This document shows positions 40,788 to 51,070 of a stretch of DNA of 64,000 nucleotides, one piece after another. The notes under the pieces were generated by a model. The model was not told where the DNA came from and did not search any database. It worked only from the letters and a program-made list of their open reading frames with translations. The translations under genes were made by a program, and so were the position numbers. The stretch is taken from NCBI GenBank assembly GCA_016194585.1, contig JACQBG010000010.1, positions 1-64,000 of the forward strand. The letters are read 5' to 3'. How positions within the stretch are numbered: position 1 is the first letter of the stretch; every line of letters starts with the position of its first letter. This stretch comes from Gemmatimonadota bacterium (GTDB taxonomy: Bacteria; Gemmatimonadota; Gemmatimonadetes; Gemmatimonadales; Gemmatimonadaceae).

Positions 40788-42571
40788 GGGCCGTCCGTCG
40801 AGAGGAACTGCTGCGGCGTGGCCTTCAGGTAATGCTCGATGATCTTCGCCGCGATGTGTGCCGCGCGCGTGCCGTGGCCGCCGAACTCGAGCATTACGGC
40901 CACGACGATCTTCGGGTCGTCGGCCGGGGCGAATCCCACGAACCACGCGTGGTTGAGCTCGGCCCCGCCCTTGAACCGGCCGCTCTGCGCCGTGCCCGTC
41001 TTTCCGGCGAGCACGATCCCCTGGATGCGTGAGGCGGCGGCGGTGCCGCGGCTCACGACGCCGGCGAGGGCCGCGCGCAATCCGGCCATCTGCACGCTGT
41101 CGAGCTGGAAGATCCGCTCACGGTCCGGCGGAGCGCGCACCACCTGCGGACGCGCCGCCGAGCCGTCGGTCGCGAGGGCCGTGTAGAAGCGCGCCATATT
41201 GACGACCGTCTGCGAGTTCTCTCCCTGACCGATGGCCAGGTTGAGCGAGACGGCGGAGCTCCACCCCCGCACGCCGTAGCGGCGGTTGAAATACTCCGTC
41301 GCCGGCGCCGTCGGGAAGATCGGACGCATCTCCGCGGGCAGGTCGATCCCCGACCGCTCGCGCCCGCCGAGCGCGATGCCGCCCGCGACGAGCTTCATGA
41401 TGCCGATCTTCGTGCCGAGCTGGTAGAAATACACGTCGCACGACTTCTCGATCGCCTCGGAGAGCGAGAGGGAGCCGTGGCCGCGCTTGTCGTAGCACTT
41501 GAAGTAGCGATTGCCGTACTGCATCCCCCCCGTGCACGGCACCGGCATGTGGTCGTCGAGCTTCACCAGCCCTTCCTGCAGGCCGATGACCGCCGTCGCG
41601 AGCTTCCACGTCGAGCCGGGGGGGTAGCGGCCCTGGATGGCCTTGTTCGCGAGCGGCCGCCGGGGATCGTCCATGAGCGAGCGCCAGTAGTCGAGCGGGA
41701 TGCCGCCGATGAACCGGTTGGGGTCGAACGACGGCGCGCTGTGGAGCGCCAGCACCTCGCCCGTGCGCGGCTCGAGCGCGACGGCGGCGCCCTCGAGCGA
41801 GTCGCCGAAGATGCCGACCACGAACTTCTGGAGGTCGAGGTCGATGTTGGTGTAGAGCGGCTGCGCCGGGTCGGGGCTGATGTCCTGGCGCGCGCCCGCT
41901 TCCTTCACGACCCGGTTGCGCGCGTCGACCTCGACGAAGCGCACTCCCTCCCGCCCTCGCAGGCGCTTCTCGTACTGCTTCTCGATGCCCGCCTTCCCGA
42001 TCTGCTGCCCGGCCTTGTAGCCCTGCGCGGCGAGGGAGACGAGCTCCCCCTCGTTGATCTCGCCCGTGTAGCCGACGAGCGAGGCGACCGCGGCGCCGTC
42101 GGGATAGTATCGCTTGGGGGTCGCCTGGATGATCAGTCCCGGAAACTCGATGCGGTGTTCCTCGAGCTGCGAGACGAGGTCGAACGACGCGTCGGCGAAG
42201 ATCACCGCGGGCCGGTTCGGGTTGCGGCGGTAGCGGCGGACCACGGCATCGGACTCGGCGTCGTTGATCGGCACCGTGCCGCCGAGCCGCTTGAGCGCGG
42301 CCCGGAGCGAGTCCTCGCGCGGCGAGAGCAGCGAGACCGTGTAGCCCGGCACGTTCTCGGCGATGATCGCCCCGCGCCGGTCGTAGATCACGCCGCGCGG
42401 CGCCGCGAGCGGCACTTCGCGCAGGCGGTTCTCCTCCGACTGCAGCACGTACTGCGCATGCTGCAGGATCTGCGTCCGGAAGAACGAGCCGAGGAGGAAG
42501 AGGAATGTGGCGGCGAGCAGCCCGGACGCGACGCGCCCTCGGCGCTGGACGTCGTTCGGATGGAAGCTCAC
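40784..42571 (-). CDS. mrdA: Penicillin-binding protein 2 (transpeptidase)
   Basis: PBP2 (595 aa) crosslinks peptidoglycan for cylindrical growth. One N-terminal helix (about 14-32) anchors it; residues 55-200 form the pedestal domain. Catalytic Ser320-Thr-Trp-Lys323 follows YPPG, the second motif is Ser377-Cys-Asp379 (SCDVYFYQ), and the third is KTGT near residue 533. Its stop overlaps rodA, and its start overlaps mreD (ATGA). Confidence 0.96.
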   Translation of the reverse strand: MSFHPNDVQRRGRVASGLLAATFLFLLGSFFRTQILQHAQYVLQSEENRLREVPLAAPRGVIYDRRGAIIAENVPGYTVSLLSPREDSLRAALKRLGGTVPINDAESDAVVRRYRRNPNRPAVIFADASFDLVSQLEEHRIEFPGLIIQATPKRYYPDGAAVASLVGYTGEINEGELVSLAAQGYKAGQQIGKAGIEKQYEKRLRGREGVRFVEVDARNRVVKEAGARQDISPDPAQPLYTNIDLDLQKFVVGIFGDSLEGAAVALEPRTGEVLALHSAPSFDPNRFIGGIPLDYWRSLMDDPRRPLANKAIQGRYPPGSTWKLATAVIGLQEGLVKLDDHMPVPCTGGMQYGNRYFKCYDKRGHGSLSLSEAIEKSCDVYFYQLGTKIGIMKLVAGGIALGGRERSGIDLPAEMRPIFPTAPATEYFNRRYGVRGWSSAVSLNLAIGQGENSQTVVNMARFYTALATDGSAARPQVVRAPPDRERIFQLDSVQMAGLRAALAGVVSRGTAAASRIQGIVLAGKTGTAQSGRFKGGAELNHAWFVGFAPADDPKIVVAVMLEFGGHGTRAAHIAAKIIEHYLKATPQQFLSTDGP

Positions 42572-43056
42572 GCGCGCGGTGCCCCGAGAACGGGGCGCAC
42601 GGCGAGGAGGACGATCAGCCCGACCACCGCCGTGGCGGCCGCCGCCAGCGGCGACCAGAGCATCGCCTGCAGGAGGAAATCGGTGCCTTGCAGCCGGTGC
42701 TCACCGGCAAGGAAGAGCAGGTCGAACGCCCATTTGCCGAGGAAGACGAACATGCCGTTCAACGCGACGTTGTCGGCGAAGAACGCGGCCTTGAGCCAGC
42801 TCGCGCCGAAACCCACGACCGACATCGCCAGCGCCCCGGCGCCGAAGGCGACCGGCGTGAGCGAATCGGACACCAACCCGAGCACGAGACCGGCGATCGC
42901 GGCCACTCCCGGCCGGGCGCGCACGGCGACGAGCAGCAGGGCGATCATCAGGAAGTCGACCCCACCGCGCCAGGCGAGCAGCGGGCGCAGCGAATAATGC
43001 AGCGCCACGAGGAGCAGGAAGACCACCACGAACCAAGCCGCCTTGGCCACGTTCAT
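42568..43056 (-). CDS. mreD: Rod-shape-determining protein MreD
   Basis: MreD (162 aa) is a small integral membrane protein with five to six predicted helices and few charged loops, part of the elongasome. Identity rests on size, hydrophobic profile and position between mreC and mrdA, each by a 4-bp ATGA overlap. Confidence 0.88.
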   Translation of the reverse strand: MNVAKAAWFVVVFLLLVALHYSLRPLLAWRGGVDFLMIALLLVAVRARPGVAAIAGLVLGLVSDSLTPVAFGAGALAMSVVGFGASWLKAAFFADNVALNGMFVFLGKWAFDLLFLAGEHRLQGTDFLLQAMLWSPLAAAATAVVGLIVLLAVRPVLGAPRA

Positions 43057-43982
43057 GGACGCCGTCCCGTGTCGGGGCGCGCCGCCGCCTTGGCGAGCGA
43101 GTCGGCCGCGGCGATCACGCCTTTGGTCGCCGAATCGGCCGGCACGCCCAGCTGCCACACCGCGCCGACCCCCTCCTTCACCCGCTCGCTGCGCAATACC
43201 ATCACCGACGCGATGTCGGAGAGCTTCACCATCGGGCGCAGCAGGTAGCTGCGCGTGATCCCCTCGGGCGTGCGCATCTCCGAGACGACGGTGCCGACGG
43301 GGATGCCGCGGGGGAACACCCCGCCGAGCCCCGAGCTCACGATCACCGCCCCCGCCTTGAGCGGCGTGCGCAGCGGCACGCTGCGCAGCTCGAGCAGGTA
43401 GCGCCCCGCGCCGGTCGACGTGTGCGACGAGACGATGCCGTACGCGCTCTCGTCGGCGGCCATCGCGCTCACCCGGAACTCCGGGTGCGGCCAGAGGATG
43501 GCGAGCGAGAACGACTTGTCGACGCGCTCCACCATCCCGACGAGTCCTTCCGGCGCGACGACGGGCGACAGCATCTCGACCCCCGCGTCGCGCCCCGCCG
43601 AGAGGGTCACCGTGAAATCGTCACCGAGACCGCGCCCCTGGAGCACCTCGGCCGGCACGAAGCCCCACTTCAGCGCCGCGCCGAGCCCCAGCAGGCGCCG
43701 CAGCCGCTCGTTCTCCGACTCGACGCCGGTGAGCCGCTGCGACCGCAGCGTGACGCTGTCGGCCACGCGCACGAGGGCGTCGCGCGTGAGGAAGACGCGT
43801 CGCGCCTGCTCGGAGCGCGCCTGCAGCGAGGCGAGCGGGGCGACGACGGTCGTGCGGAGCGCGGACGCGGCGTTGTCGCGCATCGCCGAGGGGAGCACCA
43901 TGCAGGCGAGCGACACGCCGGCACACACCGCCGCGAGCACGAGATCGACGCGAGCATCCGTACGCGAGGGGCGCGGCGGCAC
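43053..43982 (-). CDS. mreC: Rod-shape-determining protein MreC
   Basis: MreC (309 aa) links MreB to periplasmic PBP2. It has a short cytoplasmic tail, one membrane helix (about 12-32), a coiled coil with a SENERLRRLLGL segment (about 85-100), and the double beta-barrel domain with the typical VVAPEGLVGMVERV and GLGGVFPRGIPVG blocks. The C-terminal 40 residues are Ala/Asp-rich. GTG start. Confidence 0.94.
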   Translation of the reverse strand: MPPRPSRTDARVDLVLAAVCAGVSLACMVLPSAMRDNAASALRTTVVAPLASLQARSEQARRVFLTRDALVRVADSVTLRSQRLTGVESENERLRRLLGLGAALKWGFVPAEVLQGRGLGDDFTVTLSAGRDAGVEMLSPVVAPEGLVGMVERVDKSFSLAILWPHPEFRVSAMAADESAYGIVSSHTSTGAGRYLLELRSVPLRTPLKAGAVIVSSGLGGVFPRGIPVGTVVSEMRTPEGITRSYLLRPMVKLSDIASVMVLRSERVKEGVGAVWQLGVPADSATKGVIAAADSLAKAAARPDTGRRP

Positions 43983-43998
43983 GTCGCGGCCTACGGCG

Positions 43999-45036
43999 TC
44001 AGGTGCTCAGCACCGACCAGTACTTCTCCTCGTCGTCGAGGATCCTCCCGCAGCCGCGCACGACGCAGGTCAGCGGGTCCTCGTCGACGTGGATGGGCAA
44101 CCCGGTCTCCTGCGTGAGGAGCACGTCGAGCCCGCGGATGAGGGCACCGCCCCCCGTCATCACGATGCCGCGGTCGACGATGTCGCTCGCCAGCTCGGGC
44201 GGCGTGATCTCGAGCGCGCGGCGCACCGCGTCGACGATCTGCTGCACCGGCTCCTGGCAGGCCTCGCGGATCTCCGCCGAGTGCACGCGGACGGTCTTCG
44301 GGATCCCCGACACCAGGTCGCGCCCCTTCACTTCCATCTCGCGCTCCTCGCCCATCGGCGCCGCGGAGCCGATCTGGATCTTGATCTGTTCCGCGGTCGG
44401 CTCGCCGACGAGGAGGTTGTAGCTCTTCCGCATGAACTGCACGATCGCCATGTCGAGCTCGTCGCCGCCGACGCGGATCGACGTGTCGCTCACGATCCCC
44501 GAGAGCGCGATGACGGCGATCTCCGTGGTGCCGCCGCCGATGTCGATCACCATGTTCCCCGTCGGCGTCTCGACCGGCAGCCCCACGCCGATCGCCGCGG
44601 CCATCGGCTCGGCGACCATGAACACTTCCTTGGCGCCCGCGCCGAGGGCGGAATCGCGCACGGCGCGCTTCTCCACCTCGGTGATCCCCGACGGCACGCA
44701 GACGATGACGCGCGGCTTCACCTTGAACACGTGGTTCTCGATGATCAGCGTGAGGAAGTAGCGCAGCATCTTCTCGGTGACGTCGAAGTCGGCGATCACG
44801 CCGTCCTTCATCGGCCGCACCGCGATGATCCCCTCGGGCGTGCGGCCGAGCATGCGCTTCGCCTCGAGGCCGACGCCCTTGATCTTCTTCGTCTCGCGGT
44901 CCATCGCGACGACGGAGGGCTCGTTGAGCACGATGCCCTCGCCCTTCACGTACACGAGCGTGTTCGCCGTGCCAAGGTCCACGGCGATCGCGTTGGCGGG
45001 GAACAGCGAGCCCCGGGAGAAGAACGGCCAGCGCAT
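43999..45036 (-). CDS. mreB: Actin-like cell-shape protein MreB
   Basis: MreB (345 aa) polymerises under the inner membrane to orient wall synthesis. Actin-fold ATP motifs are intact: phosphate-1 [13 protein letters not shown], phosphate-2 [13 protein letters not shown], and adenosine [12 protein letters not shown]. An N-terminal aromatic stretch (MRWPFFSRG) could contact membrane. The first gene of the operon. Confidence 0.97.
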   Translation of the reverse strand: MRWPFFSRGSLFPANAIAVDLGTANTLVYVKGEGIVLNEPSVVAMDRETKKIKGVGLEAKRMLGRTPEGIIAVRPMKDGVIADFDVTEKMLRYFLTLIIENHVFKVKPRVIVCVPSGITEVEKRAVRDSALGAGAKEVFMVAEPMAAAIGVGLPVETPTGNMVIDIGGGTTEIAVIALSGIVSDTSIRVGGDELDMAIVQFMRKSYNLLVGEPTAEQIKIQIGSAAPMGEEREMEVKGRDLVSGIPKTVRVHSAEIREACQEPVQQIVDAVRRALEITPPELASDIVDRGIVMTGGGALIRGLDVLLTQETGLPIHVDEDPLTCVVRGCGRILDDEEKYWSVLST

Positions 45037-45111
45037 ATGTGTCGATGCGCGCCCACGTTCGCGGGCGGCTCTGAGAAAGTCGGAGGGATGAACGGCGGGG
45101 AGAACCCTCGA

Positions 45112-45140
45112 AAGCTAGCCCCCGTCGCAGGGGCGAGCAA
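45112..45140 (-). promoter_or_regulatory. Possible promoter of the mre operon
   Basis: Minus-strand -35 TTGCTC (45135-45140), 17-bp spacer, -10 TAGCTT (45112-45117), about 75 bp before the mreB ATG. Match is moderate. Confidence 0.4.
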
Positions 45141-45161
45141 GCAACGCCCCGAGCGGAAACA

Positions 45162-45200
45162 GGCGGGGCGGGACCGCGCCACGCGCGGCCCCGCCCCGCC
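45162..45200 (-). terminator. Hairpin downstream of the SusD-like gene
   Basis: An 18-bp GC-rich stem with one A-C mismatch (45162-45179 with 45183-45200), loop CAC, lies just after the SusD-like stop and before the mre promoter region. No U-tract. Confidence 0.6.
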
Positions 45201-45220
45201 CTCCGTCCTCCGCCCGCCGC

Positions 45221-46609
45221 TTACGGCTTGCGGTCGATGCACCCCGTGAAGTTGGGGTTGTTCGTCTCGTCCTGTGGCACCGGGAGGTTCGTGTCGGTGC
45301 CGTACGGCACGCCCCGGTAGTGCGTCCCCGTCGGGAAGACGGTGTTGTCGGCGCGGTTGTACTGCCGCTCCAGGCGGCGCATGTCGCTGAGCCGCTGGCC
45401 GCGCGAGAACGTCCAGAAGGCCTTCTCCCAGAACAGGAGGTCGGTGCGGGCGGCCGCCGTCCCCGGATCGACGAGCGGCGGCATCACGGTGGGCTGCACC
45501 TCACCGAGCTTCGGCGGCGCGGCCCGCAGCGCGTTCAGGATCGACAGGAGCGTCGCCCCGTCGTTCGCCCGCAGCGCCGCCTCGGCTTCCACCATCCGCG
45601 CGTCGATGCCGTTGATGACCGGCACCGTCGTCGACTGCGCCCAGAGCGTCGTCGTGAACGAGATCACGCTGCCGTCCTGCGACTTCGTGCCCGCCGGCGA
45701 GTTGCTCACCGGAAGACGCGGGTCCTTGGCCGAACCGAACGGGATCGACGGCTTCACCGTGAAGCTCCCGGCGCTCGTCTTCACGAGCGTGTCGCCGACG
45801 TTGTACCGGCGGGAACTGAACGGCTGGTTCCAGAGGATGTTGTCCCCCGAGCTCGTCAGGAACGTGTGATCGTAGGAGAACGACGTCGGGATCCCCGCGA
45901 CGAGCGCCGCGGCCGCCGCGATGTCGTTCGTGCCCAGCATCGCCCGCGCCTTGCCGACCTTGGCCGCGCGGTTGATGAGGACGCTGGTCGCGTCGGTGAG
46001 GCCGTTCGTGAGCGCCATCGCCGAGTCGTACGACGCCTGCGCCCGCTTGAACACGGCGTCGTCGGTGAGCGGCGTGCCGTACACCACCGGCGTCACGCTC
46101 GCGTCGCTCAACGGGATGCCGTTGCAGAAGTCCTGCGCCAGCTGCATCTCGGCGAACGCGCGGGCGAGGTACATCTCGGCGATGTCCGAAGACGCGGTGG
46201 GCCGGTACTTTCGGAGCGCGGCGATCGCCTGGTTGGCGGCCGTGCGCACCTGGTTGATCGTGCGGAACTGCGTCGTGACGGAAGCGTTGTTGAGCTGGAT
46301 CGCCCGCTCGTCCGTCTCGTCGTTCTGGACGAACGTCGAACTCGTCGTCCACTCGTCGGCGAGCAGCCCGCCGAAGAGCCACGAGCTCTCCGTGCCGCCC
46401 GTCATGTTCCGGAACCGCGCCAGCGCGCCGATCTTCAGCGCGTTCGCGCCGTCGGCGTTGTTCACGTTCGCCGGGTCGATGATGTTCGGCTCGGAGACGT
46501 TGAGCATCGTGTCGGTGATGCTGTTGTGGCAGGCCGCCACCGTCAGCGCCACCACGGTCGCGGCGAGCAGCAGCCGGCCACGACGCGAGACCTTGGAAGC
46601 GGTCGTCAT
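45221..46609 (-). CDS. SusD/RagB-family outer-membrane lipoprotein
   Basis: This 462-aa surface lipoprotein has lipobox VAAC within the signal peptide and the helical TPR-like core of SusD-family nutrient-binding proteins. Typical segments are EMYLARAFAEMQLAQDFCNGIPL near one third of the length and the C-terminal FWEKAFWTFSRGQRLSDMRRL. It caps the TonB-dependent barrel encoded by the gene just upstream (23 bp gap) and delivers oligomeric ligand to it. Ligand (glycan or peptide) unknown; no glycosidase genes are nearby. An in-frame ATG 24 bp upstream is possible. Confidence 0.9.
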   Translation of the reverse strand: MTTASKVSRRGRLLLAATVVALTVAACHNSITDTMLNVSEPNIIDPANVNNADGANALKIGALARFRNMTGGTESSWLFGGLLADEWTTSSTFVQNDETDERAIQLNNASVTTQFRTINQVRTAANQAIAALRKYRPTASSDIAEMYLARAFAEMQLAQDFCNGIPLSDASVTPVVYGTPLTDDAVFKRAQASYDSAMALTNGLTDATSVLINRAAKVGKARAMLGTNDIAAAAALVAGIPTSFSYDHTFLTSSGDNILWNQPFSSRRYNVGDTLVKTSAGSFTVKPSIPFGSAKDPRLPVSNSPAGTKSQDGSVISFTTTLWAQSTTVPVINGIDARMVEAEAALRANDGATLLSILNALRAAPPKLGEVQPTVMPPLVDPGTAAARTDLLFWEKAFWTFSRGQRLSDMRRLERQYNRADNTVFPTGTHYRGVPYGTDTNLPVPQDETNNPNFTGCIDRKP

Positions 46610-46632
46610 GGGGTGTCCCTGGTAGGTGGGCA

Positions 46633-49600
46633 TCAGAAGCCTAGGGTGAAGCGGAGGATGTAGTACGTCGGGGCCCCGAAGCTCTGGAAGTCCGACGGGT
46701 TGTCGCCGCCGGCCGTCGCCGTGTAGTCGTTCTCCGGGTCGACACCGCGGTAGTTGGTCCACTTCGCGAGGTTGCGCGCCGAGAGCATCACCGTCGCCGA
46801 CCGGGCACGCACCGAGCGCGCCAGCCGGTCGGGCAGCGTGTACACGGCCGAGATCTCGCGCAGCTTGAGGAAGCCGCCCGGCTGGAAGAAGCCGTCGAGC
46901 GTCGCCGACGGGTCGTTGCGCGTCGCCACGACCATCGCCTGTTCCTCGAAGGAGGCGCCCGGGTTCATGAGCCCGTTGCAGTTCTGGCGGCTCACGCAGC
47001 GGATGCGCTCGGTGTTGTTGTAGTACAAGTCGCCGCCGCGGTAGTCGAGCAACGCCGTGAGGCGCAGCTTGCGGTCGAGCAGCTCGACGCCGGTCGTCAT
47101 CGCCAGCGTCTTGCGCGGAGCGCTGTAGGCGCGGAACGTGACCGCCGTGTCGACGAACACCTCGTTCAGGTTCGGGTCCTTGTTGTAGGTCAGGATCCCG
47201 TCGCCGTTCTTGTCCTGCCAGCCGGTGATGTGCTTCGCCCAGAGGCCGAACAACGGATATCCCTCGACGGCCCGCGTCGTCACGCCGATCTGGGGCGGCG
47301 TGTTCCCAAGGCTCACCAGCTTGTTGTCGTTGATCGACATGTTCAGCGTGACGTCGATGCCGAGCGACTTGCGGTCGACGAGCTGGGTGTTGATCACCGC
47401 TTCCCATCCGGAGTTCGACACCGAACCGAGGTTCCGGCGCACGCTCGGCGCCGCGCCCGCCGACGGCGCGACGATCGCCGAGATGAGCGCGTCCTTCGTC
47501 TTCTTGGCGTAGTACGTCGCGTCGAGGTTGAGCAGCCCCTTGAACATGCGCGCCTCGAAGCCGACTTCCGTCTCGGTCGTCTGCTCCGGCTTGAGGTCGC
47601 TGTTGCCGAGCGCCGAGAAGATCACGCCGGGCTGGTCCGTGCCGCGCACGTTGGTCGTCGTCGCCCCGAACGTCCGCAACGCGTCGAGCGGGCCCGGCTG
47701 CACGCCCGAGGAGCCGTACGCCGCGCGCAACCGCAGGTTGTCGATGCGGAGGAAGCTCGGGACCTTGAACCAGGGCTCGTCGGAGATGATCCACGACGCG
47801 CTGGCCTTGGGATACAGGATGTTCTGGAAGTTCGTGCCGAACGCGCTGTTCTGGTCGGTGCGCACCGCGACGGTCAGGAAGAGCCGGTCGCGGATCGCCA
47901 GCTGCTCCTCGAGGAACTGGCCGAGCGTGCGCTGCGGCACGTACGTGTTCGTCACCGAGATGATCGTGCCGGCGGGTGGCGTCTGCGTCCCCGGCGCGAG
48001 CACCGAGCCCTGCGCGCCGTCGCCGTCACGCAGGTAGTCGACGTACTGCAGGCCGACCGTCGACTTGAGGATGTACGATGAGCCGAAGCTGTTCGTCGCC
48101 GTCGCCGAGAGGTTCGCCGTGAAGTTCCGGTCGTTGAACCGGTAATCGTTCGCGAACCCCTGACGGTAGGTAGACGTCAGCGGCGGGCCCTCGCCACGGA
48201 AGAGCAGGTTCTGCTCGACGCGGTCGGTGAGGTCGTTGCCGACGTCCGCCCGCACCTGCAGCCACGAGGTCGGACGGTAGTTCACGTTCGCCGACGCGAT
48301 GAAGCGGTTGATCGCCTGTTCGACCTTCTCCTGGTACGTGTAGGCCGGCGTCCACGCGCGGTAGCCATGCAGCAGCGTGTTCACCGTGGCCACGGTGCCG
48401 TTCCCGGGGTACCCCGGGCCGCCGAACGCCTGCGATCCGAGCCCCGCCGTCGCGTTGGACGCCTGCAGCAAGTAGGTGTCGCCCATCGTGATGCCCGTGC
48501 TCACCGTGATGTCGAGCTTCGGGTTCACGGCCACGCTCAGGTTCGCCCGCACGCTCGACTGGTCGAGCTGGTTCGGGTGCGCCATCCACTTGCGGATCGG
48601 GAGTGCCGACGAGTCGAGCATCGCGTACTCGAAGTTCGGCAACTTGAACACCCCCGTCTCCACCTGACGCGAGAACGCGACGAAATAGCGCAGTGCGTCG
48701 GTTCCGCCGCTCACCTGCGCGCCGAGCTCCGTGCGATGCCCCATCCCGAGCGGCGTCGCGTTCGGGTCGTGCAACGGGCTGTACTGCCGCACGCTGTCCT
48801 TCACGCACGTCCCCGCCGAGATCAGCGGCAGGCCGCACTCGCGGTACGCCGTCAGCCCGGGCGAGTGCCCGGCGATCGTGTAGTTCCACGGGTACGGGTT
48901 GCGGTCCGTCAGCTCGCCGTTCTCCTCGTACACGTTCCACCGCGCCTGCCCGGCGCGCCCCTTCTTGGTCGTGATCACCACGACGCCGTTCGCCGCGTCG
49001 GTGCCGTACAGCGTCGCCGCCGATGGCCCCTTCACGATCTCGATGTTCTCGATGTCCTCGGGGTTGATGTCGCCCACCCGCCCCGCCTGCGCGTCGCCCG
49101 TGAACAGCGAGGTGTTCGTGCCCCCCGTCATGCGCACGCCGTCGATCACGTAGATCGGGTCGTTCGTGAGGCTCAGCGAGCTCGTCCCGCGGATGCGGAT
49201 GCGCGAACCCGACCCGGTCTGGGTGCTCGGCGTCACGAGCACGCCCGGCGTGCGGGCATTCAGCAGGTCGTTCATGTTCGTGACCGGCGAGTTCTCCTTC
49301 AGCCGGGTCACGTCGATGGACGCGACGGCATTGCCGATCTCGACGCGCCGCGTCTCACCGGTCGCCGTCGTCACGACGGGGGTGAGGTTCACCGCGACGG
49401 CGGAGAGCGCCACGTCGACCGCGACCGTGCGGCCATTCTCGACCGTGACGGTGCGCTTCTGCTCGCCGTAGCCCACGCGCAACACGCGCACGGTCTGAAC
49501 GCCGGCCGGCACGGCACGAAGCGTCGCCTTGCCGTCGGCGCCGGTGAGACCGCCGATCGTCGTTCCGACGATGGCGACTTGTGCCTGCTCGACGGCGCGT

Positions 49601-49725
49601 GTGCCCTCGGTGACAGTCACGGTGACGGTGCCTTGGGCAGCCGTCGGGCGCGCAAAAAGAATGATGGCGACACCGAGTGCCGCCATCAATTTCGCGCGCC
49701 GCGTCCAGGGGGGTGGCCTGTGCAT
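46633..49725 (-). CDS. SusC/RagA-family TonB-linked outer-membrane transporter
   Basis: This 1030-aa protein (ATG 49725, behind a GAGGG site; another ATG lies 39 bp upstream) imports ligand captured by its SusD-like partner. Order of parts: signal peptide, carboxypeptidase-like beta-sandwich (about 30-105, VTVTEGTRAVEQAQVAIVGT), plug with LNARTPGVLVTPS, RIRIRGTSSLSLTNDPIYVIDG and KGPSAATLYGTDAANGVVVITTKKG, and a 22-strand barrel ending in YYILRFTLGF. Complete. Energised by TonB/ExbBD encoded elsewhere. Confidence 0.94.
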   Translation of the reverse strand: MHRPPPWTRRAKLMAALGVAIILFARPTAAQGTVTVTVTEGTRAVEQAQVAIVGTTIGGLTGADGKATLRAVPAGVQTVRVLRVGYGEQKRTVTVENGRTVAVDVALSAVAVNLTPVVTTATGETRRVEIGNAVASIDVTRLKENSPVTNMNDLLNARTPGVLVTPSTQTGSGSRIRIRGTSSLSLTNDPIYVIDGVRMTGGTNTSLFTGDAQAGRVGDINPEDIENIEIVKGPSAATLYGTDAANGVVVITTKKGRAGQARWNVYEENGELTDRNPYPWNYTIAGHSPGLTAYRECGLPLISAGTCVKDSVRQYSPLHDPNATPLGMGHRTELGAQVSGGTDALRYFVAFSRQVETGVFKLPNFEYAMLDSSALPIRKWMAHPNQLDQSSVRANLSVAVNPKLDITVSTGITMGDTYLLQASNATAGLGSQAFGGPGYPGNGTVATVNTLLHGYRAWTPAYTYQEKVEQAINRFIASANVNYRPTSWLQVRADVGNDLTDRVEQNLLFRGEGPPLTSTYRQGFANDYRFNDRNFTANLSATATNSFGSSYILKSTVGLQYVDYLRDGDGAQGSVLAPGTQTPPAGTIISVTNTYVPQRTLGQFLEEQLAIRDRLFLTVAVRTDQNSAFGTNFQNILYPKASASWIISDEPWFKVPSFLRIDNLRLRAAYGSSGVQPGPLDALRTFGATTTNVRGTDQPGVIFSALGNSDLKPEQTTETEVGFEARMFKGLLNLDATYYAKKTKDALISAIVAPSAGAAPSVRRNLGSVSNSGWEAVINTQLVDRKSLGIDVTLNMSINDNKLVSLGNTPPQIGVTTRAVEGYPLFGLWAKHITGWQDKNGDGILTYNKDPNLNEVFVDTAVTFRAYSAPRKTLAMTTGVELLDRKLRLTALLDYRGGDLYYNNTERIRCVSRQNCNGLMNPGASFEEQAMVVATRNDPSATLDGFFQPGGFLKLREISAVYTLPDRLARSVRARSATVMLSARNLAKWTNYRGVDPENDYTATAGGDNPSDFQSFGAPTYYILRFTLGF

Positions 49726-49886
49726 GCGGATTTTCCCTCGTCGGAAAAGTGGCCGGCGGAGCATCGTCGAGACCGCCGGATGTCGTGGAGCACGTATCTA
49801 ACGCGGTGTGGAGCCGGAACGTTGGCTCAATCCTGTGTACCATCGGAGCGCGCCGCCCGTCACAGGCGCGTCCTCCGCTCGACGCA

Positions 49887-49919
49887 GGCGGGGCGGCCGG
49901 ATCTCCCGGCCGCCCCGCC
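49887..49919. terminator. Hairpin downstream of ald
   Basis: A perfect 14-bp GC-only stem (49887-49900 with 49906-49919) around a 5-nt loop, 22 bp after the ald stop. The rest of 49726-49941 holds the SusC leader; no clear promoter is visible there. Confidence 0.65.
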
Positions 49920-49941
49920 CCTTTCCAGACAACCGCCCGAC

Positions 49942-51057
49942 TCAGCCCACGAACTTCCCGGGCTCGTGATACTCCATGCCGAACGCCTCGGCGACGCCAC
50001 GGTACGTCACCTTGCCGTCGGCCACGTTCAACCCCTTCAGCAGCGCGGGATCGTCCTTGAGCGCCTGCTTCCACCCCTTGTTCGCGAGCTTGAGCGCGTA
50101 CGGGAAGGTCGCGTTCGTGAGCGCGAGCGTCGACGTGCGCGGCACGCCACCCGGCATGTTCGCCACGCCGTAGTGGATGATGCCGTCGACCGTGTAGACG
50201 GGGTTCTCGTGCGTCGTCGCGTGGATCGTCTCGACGCATCCGCCCTGGTCGATCGCGACGTCGACGATCACCGACCCCGGCTTCATCAGCTTGAGGTCCT
50301 CCTTGCGGAGGAGCTTCGGCGCCTTGGCGCCCGGGATCAGCACGCCACCGACGACGAGGTCGGCCGTGGCGATCTGCTCGAGGATGTTGTGCCGGTTCGA
50401 GTAGATGCACGTCACGTTCGCCGGCATCACGTCGCTCAGGTAGCGCAGGCGCGGCAGCGAGAGGTCGAGGATCGTGACCTTGGCGCCCATGCCGGCCGCC
50501 ATCTTCGCCGCGTTGATGCCGACGATGCCGCCGCCCAGCACCACCACCTTGGCGGGCGGGACGCCCGGCACGCCGCCGAGCAGCACGCCGCGGCCGCCGT
50601 ACAGCTTCTCCAGGTACTTCGCCCCTTCCTGCACGGCCATGCGGCCGGCGACCTCGGACATCGGGATCAGCAGCGGGAGCTCGCCGTTCGTGAGCTCCAC
50701 CGTCTCGTACGCGATGCAGGTCGCGCCCGAGTCCATGTGCGCCTTCGTCAGCTTCTCGTCGGCGGCGAAGTGGAAGTACGTGAAGATCGTCTGCCCCTTC
50801 TTCATGCGCGGCCACTCGGGGGCGATCGGCTCCTTCACCTTGATGATCATGTCGGCGCCGGCCCACGTGGCGTCGGCGTCGGGCGCGATCTGGGCGCCCA
50901 CGGCCGTGTACTGGTCGTCGGTGAAGCCGCTGCCGAGGCCGGCGCCCTTCTCGACGAGCACGGTGTGTCCGGCGGCCACGAGCGCTTCGGCGCCGGCCGG
51001 GACGAGCGAGACGCGGTTCTCGTTCGTCTTGATCTCTTTCGGAATGCCGATCTTCAT
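49942..51057 (-). CDS. ald: Alanine dehydrogenase
   Basis: Ald (371 aa) interconverts L-alanine and pyruvate with NAD+. The N-terminus MKIGIPKEIKTNENRVSLVP is diagnostic. The NAD-binding loop is VVLGGGIVGINAAKMAAGMGA, and VDVAIDQGGCVE follows. It is last in the pnp-M16-ald group, 13 bp after the peptidase gene. Confidence 0.97.
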   Translation of the reverse strand: MKIGIPKEIKTNENRVSLVPAGAEALVAAGHTVLVEKGAGLGSGFTDDQYTAVGAQIAPDADATWAGADMIIKVKEPIAPEWPRMKKGQTIFTYFHFAADEKLTKAHMDSGATCIAYETVELTNGELPLLIPMSEVAGRMAVQEGAKYLEKLYGGRGVLLGGVPGVPPAKVVVLGGGIVGINAAKMAAGMGAKVTILDLSLPRLRYLSDVMPANVTCIYSNRHNILEQIATADLVVGGVLIPGAKAPKLLRKEDLKLMKPGSVIVDVAIDQGGCVETIHATTHENPVYTVDGIIHYGVANMPGGVPRTSTLALTNATFPYALKLANKGWKQALKDDPALLKGLNVADGKVTYRGVAEAFGMEYHEPGKFVG

Positions 51058-51070
51058 GGGATCTGAGGGT